Source: WTFY01 sp026713925 (GTDB lineage: Bacteria; Pseudomonadota; Gammaproteobacteria; UBA4575). Taken from it: a stretch of 64,000 nt of DNA. A program made the translations under genes and the position numbers. Below the pieces are notes generated by a model. The model saw only the letters and a program-made list of their open reading frames with translations, was not told the DNA's origin and made no database searches. The DNA lies in NCBI GenBank assembly GCA_963662355.1, contig OY759361.1, positions 1,612,001 through 1,676,000 on the forward strand, given 5' to 3'. Positions 63,832 to 64,000 of the stretch are shown one piece after another (within the stretch, counting starts at the first letter, position 1; every line of letters starts with the position of its first letter).

Positions 63832-64000
63832 TGGTCCTTCCCCAAAAACTGGTCCAGACTTTATGCGAAATTCTGACTCATATTAGGCTGTTCCTTCGCC
63901 TCGTTCTGGTGCGCGCTAGTGAAACCTACCTGTATCTGATACCTCGGTTGACTATCGAATCATTCGTGACTATACATCTCCCATTATTAGTCAATCTTGA
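63832..64000 (-). mobile_element. Degenerate 3' fragment of IS-A, continuing past window
   Basis: TGGTCCTTCCCCAAAAACTG at 63832 is the IS-A right end, and the minus-strand sequence beyond it aligns with the IS-A transposase C-terminus (ESQNFA-type end, then a heavily mutated upstream part with a stop). It is more diverged than the copies at 31974 and 36749, so it is older. Confidence 0.75.

Overview
The window looks like the chromosome of a gammaproteobacterium outside the Enterobacterales. The housekeeping genes (glyA-nrdR-ribD-ribE-ribH-nusB-thiL-pgpA, gltX followed by tRNA-Ala, single-chain purL, bioA, cfa, fadIJ-type genes) and a tmRNA tag reading ANDDNYALAA all fit. This is inferred from gene content and order only; no species can be named.

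Layout. 1-2.35 kb: beta-oxidation alpha (cut by the window edge) and thiolase genes. 2.4-5.9 kb: a class V aminotransferase divergent from bioA, then an L,D-transpeptidase facing a Lpp-like lipoprotein across a hairpin terminator. 7-11 kb: cfa, an AI-2E-type permease, PPK2, HinT and a small membrane protein. 11.2-13.9 kb: a TonB-ExbD-ExbD-ExbB energising operon beside a broken TonB-dependent receptor. 14-25 kb: three large repair or nuclease-helicase proteins (a TM0106/Dna2-type protein and an AddB/AddA-like pair) flanking bfd and bfr, which share a Fur-box-like palindrome. 25-31.4 kb: a phosphoribosyltransferase-like protein, a DUF1295 membrane protein, a truncated HigA-type antitoxin, small hypotheticals and a complete TonB-dependent receptor.

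31.7-37 kb is an insertion-sequence graveyard. An apparently intact IS110-family element sits between halves of two different IS3-family transposase genes, broken at the same conserved codon. A degenerate 1.1 kb IS3-family (IS407-like) copy and several fragments surround it, with a 5'-nucleotidase gene among them.

37.2-50.4 kb is a genomic island ending at the 3' end of ssrA. It holds an MmeI-type (type IIL) restriction-modification gene interrupted by one in-frame TGA, directly followed by an AAA_13 ATPase with a zinc-hook-like CxxC and a C-terminal R-x3-E...H pattern resembling the PrrC/RloC anticodon nucleases. It also holds unknown genes, an AlpA-type regulator, a RepA-like ATPase, a cluster of about seven 13-bp iteron-like repeats, a PD-(D/E)XK nuclease and a P4-type integrase next to ssrA. 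The restriction-modification/ATPase pair and the iteron-bearing replication module are the best candidates for interesting biology.

50.4-63.5 kb returns to core metabolism: ssrA, purL, a histone-deacetylase-like hydrolase, serine/glycine metabolism, ribonucleotide reductase control, riboflavin, NusB, ThiL, PgpA, GltX and tRNA-Ala. The last 450 bases after the tRNA are mobile-element debris: a P63C-domain remnant and the same IS tail arrangement seen at 31.9 kb.
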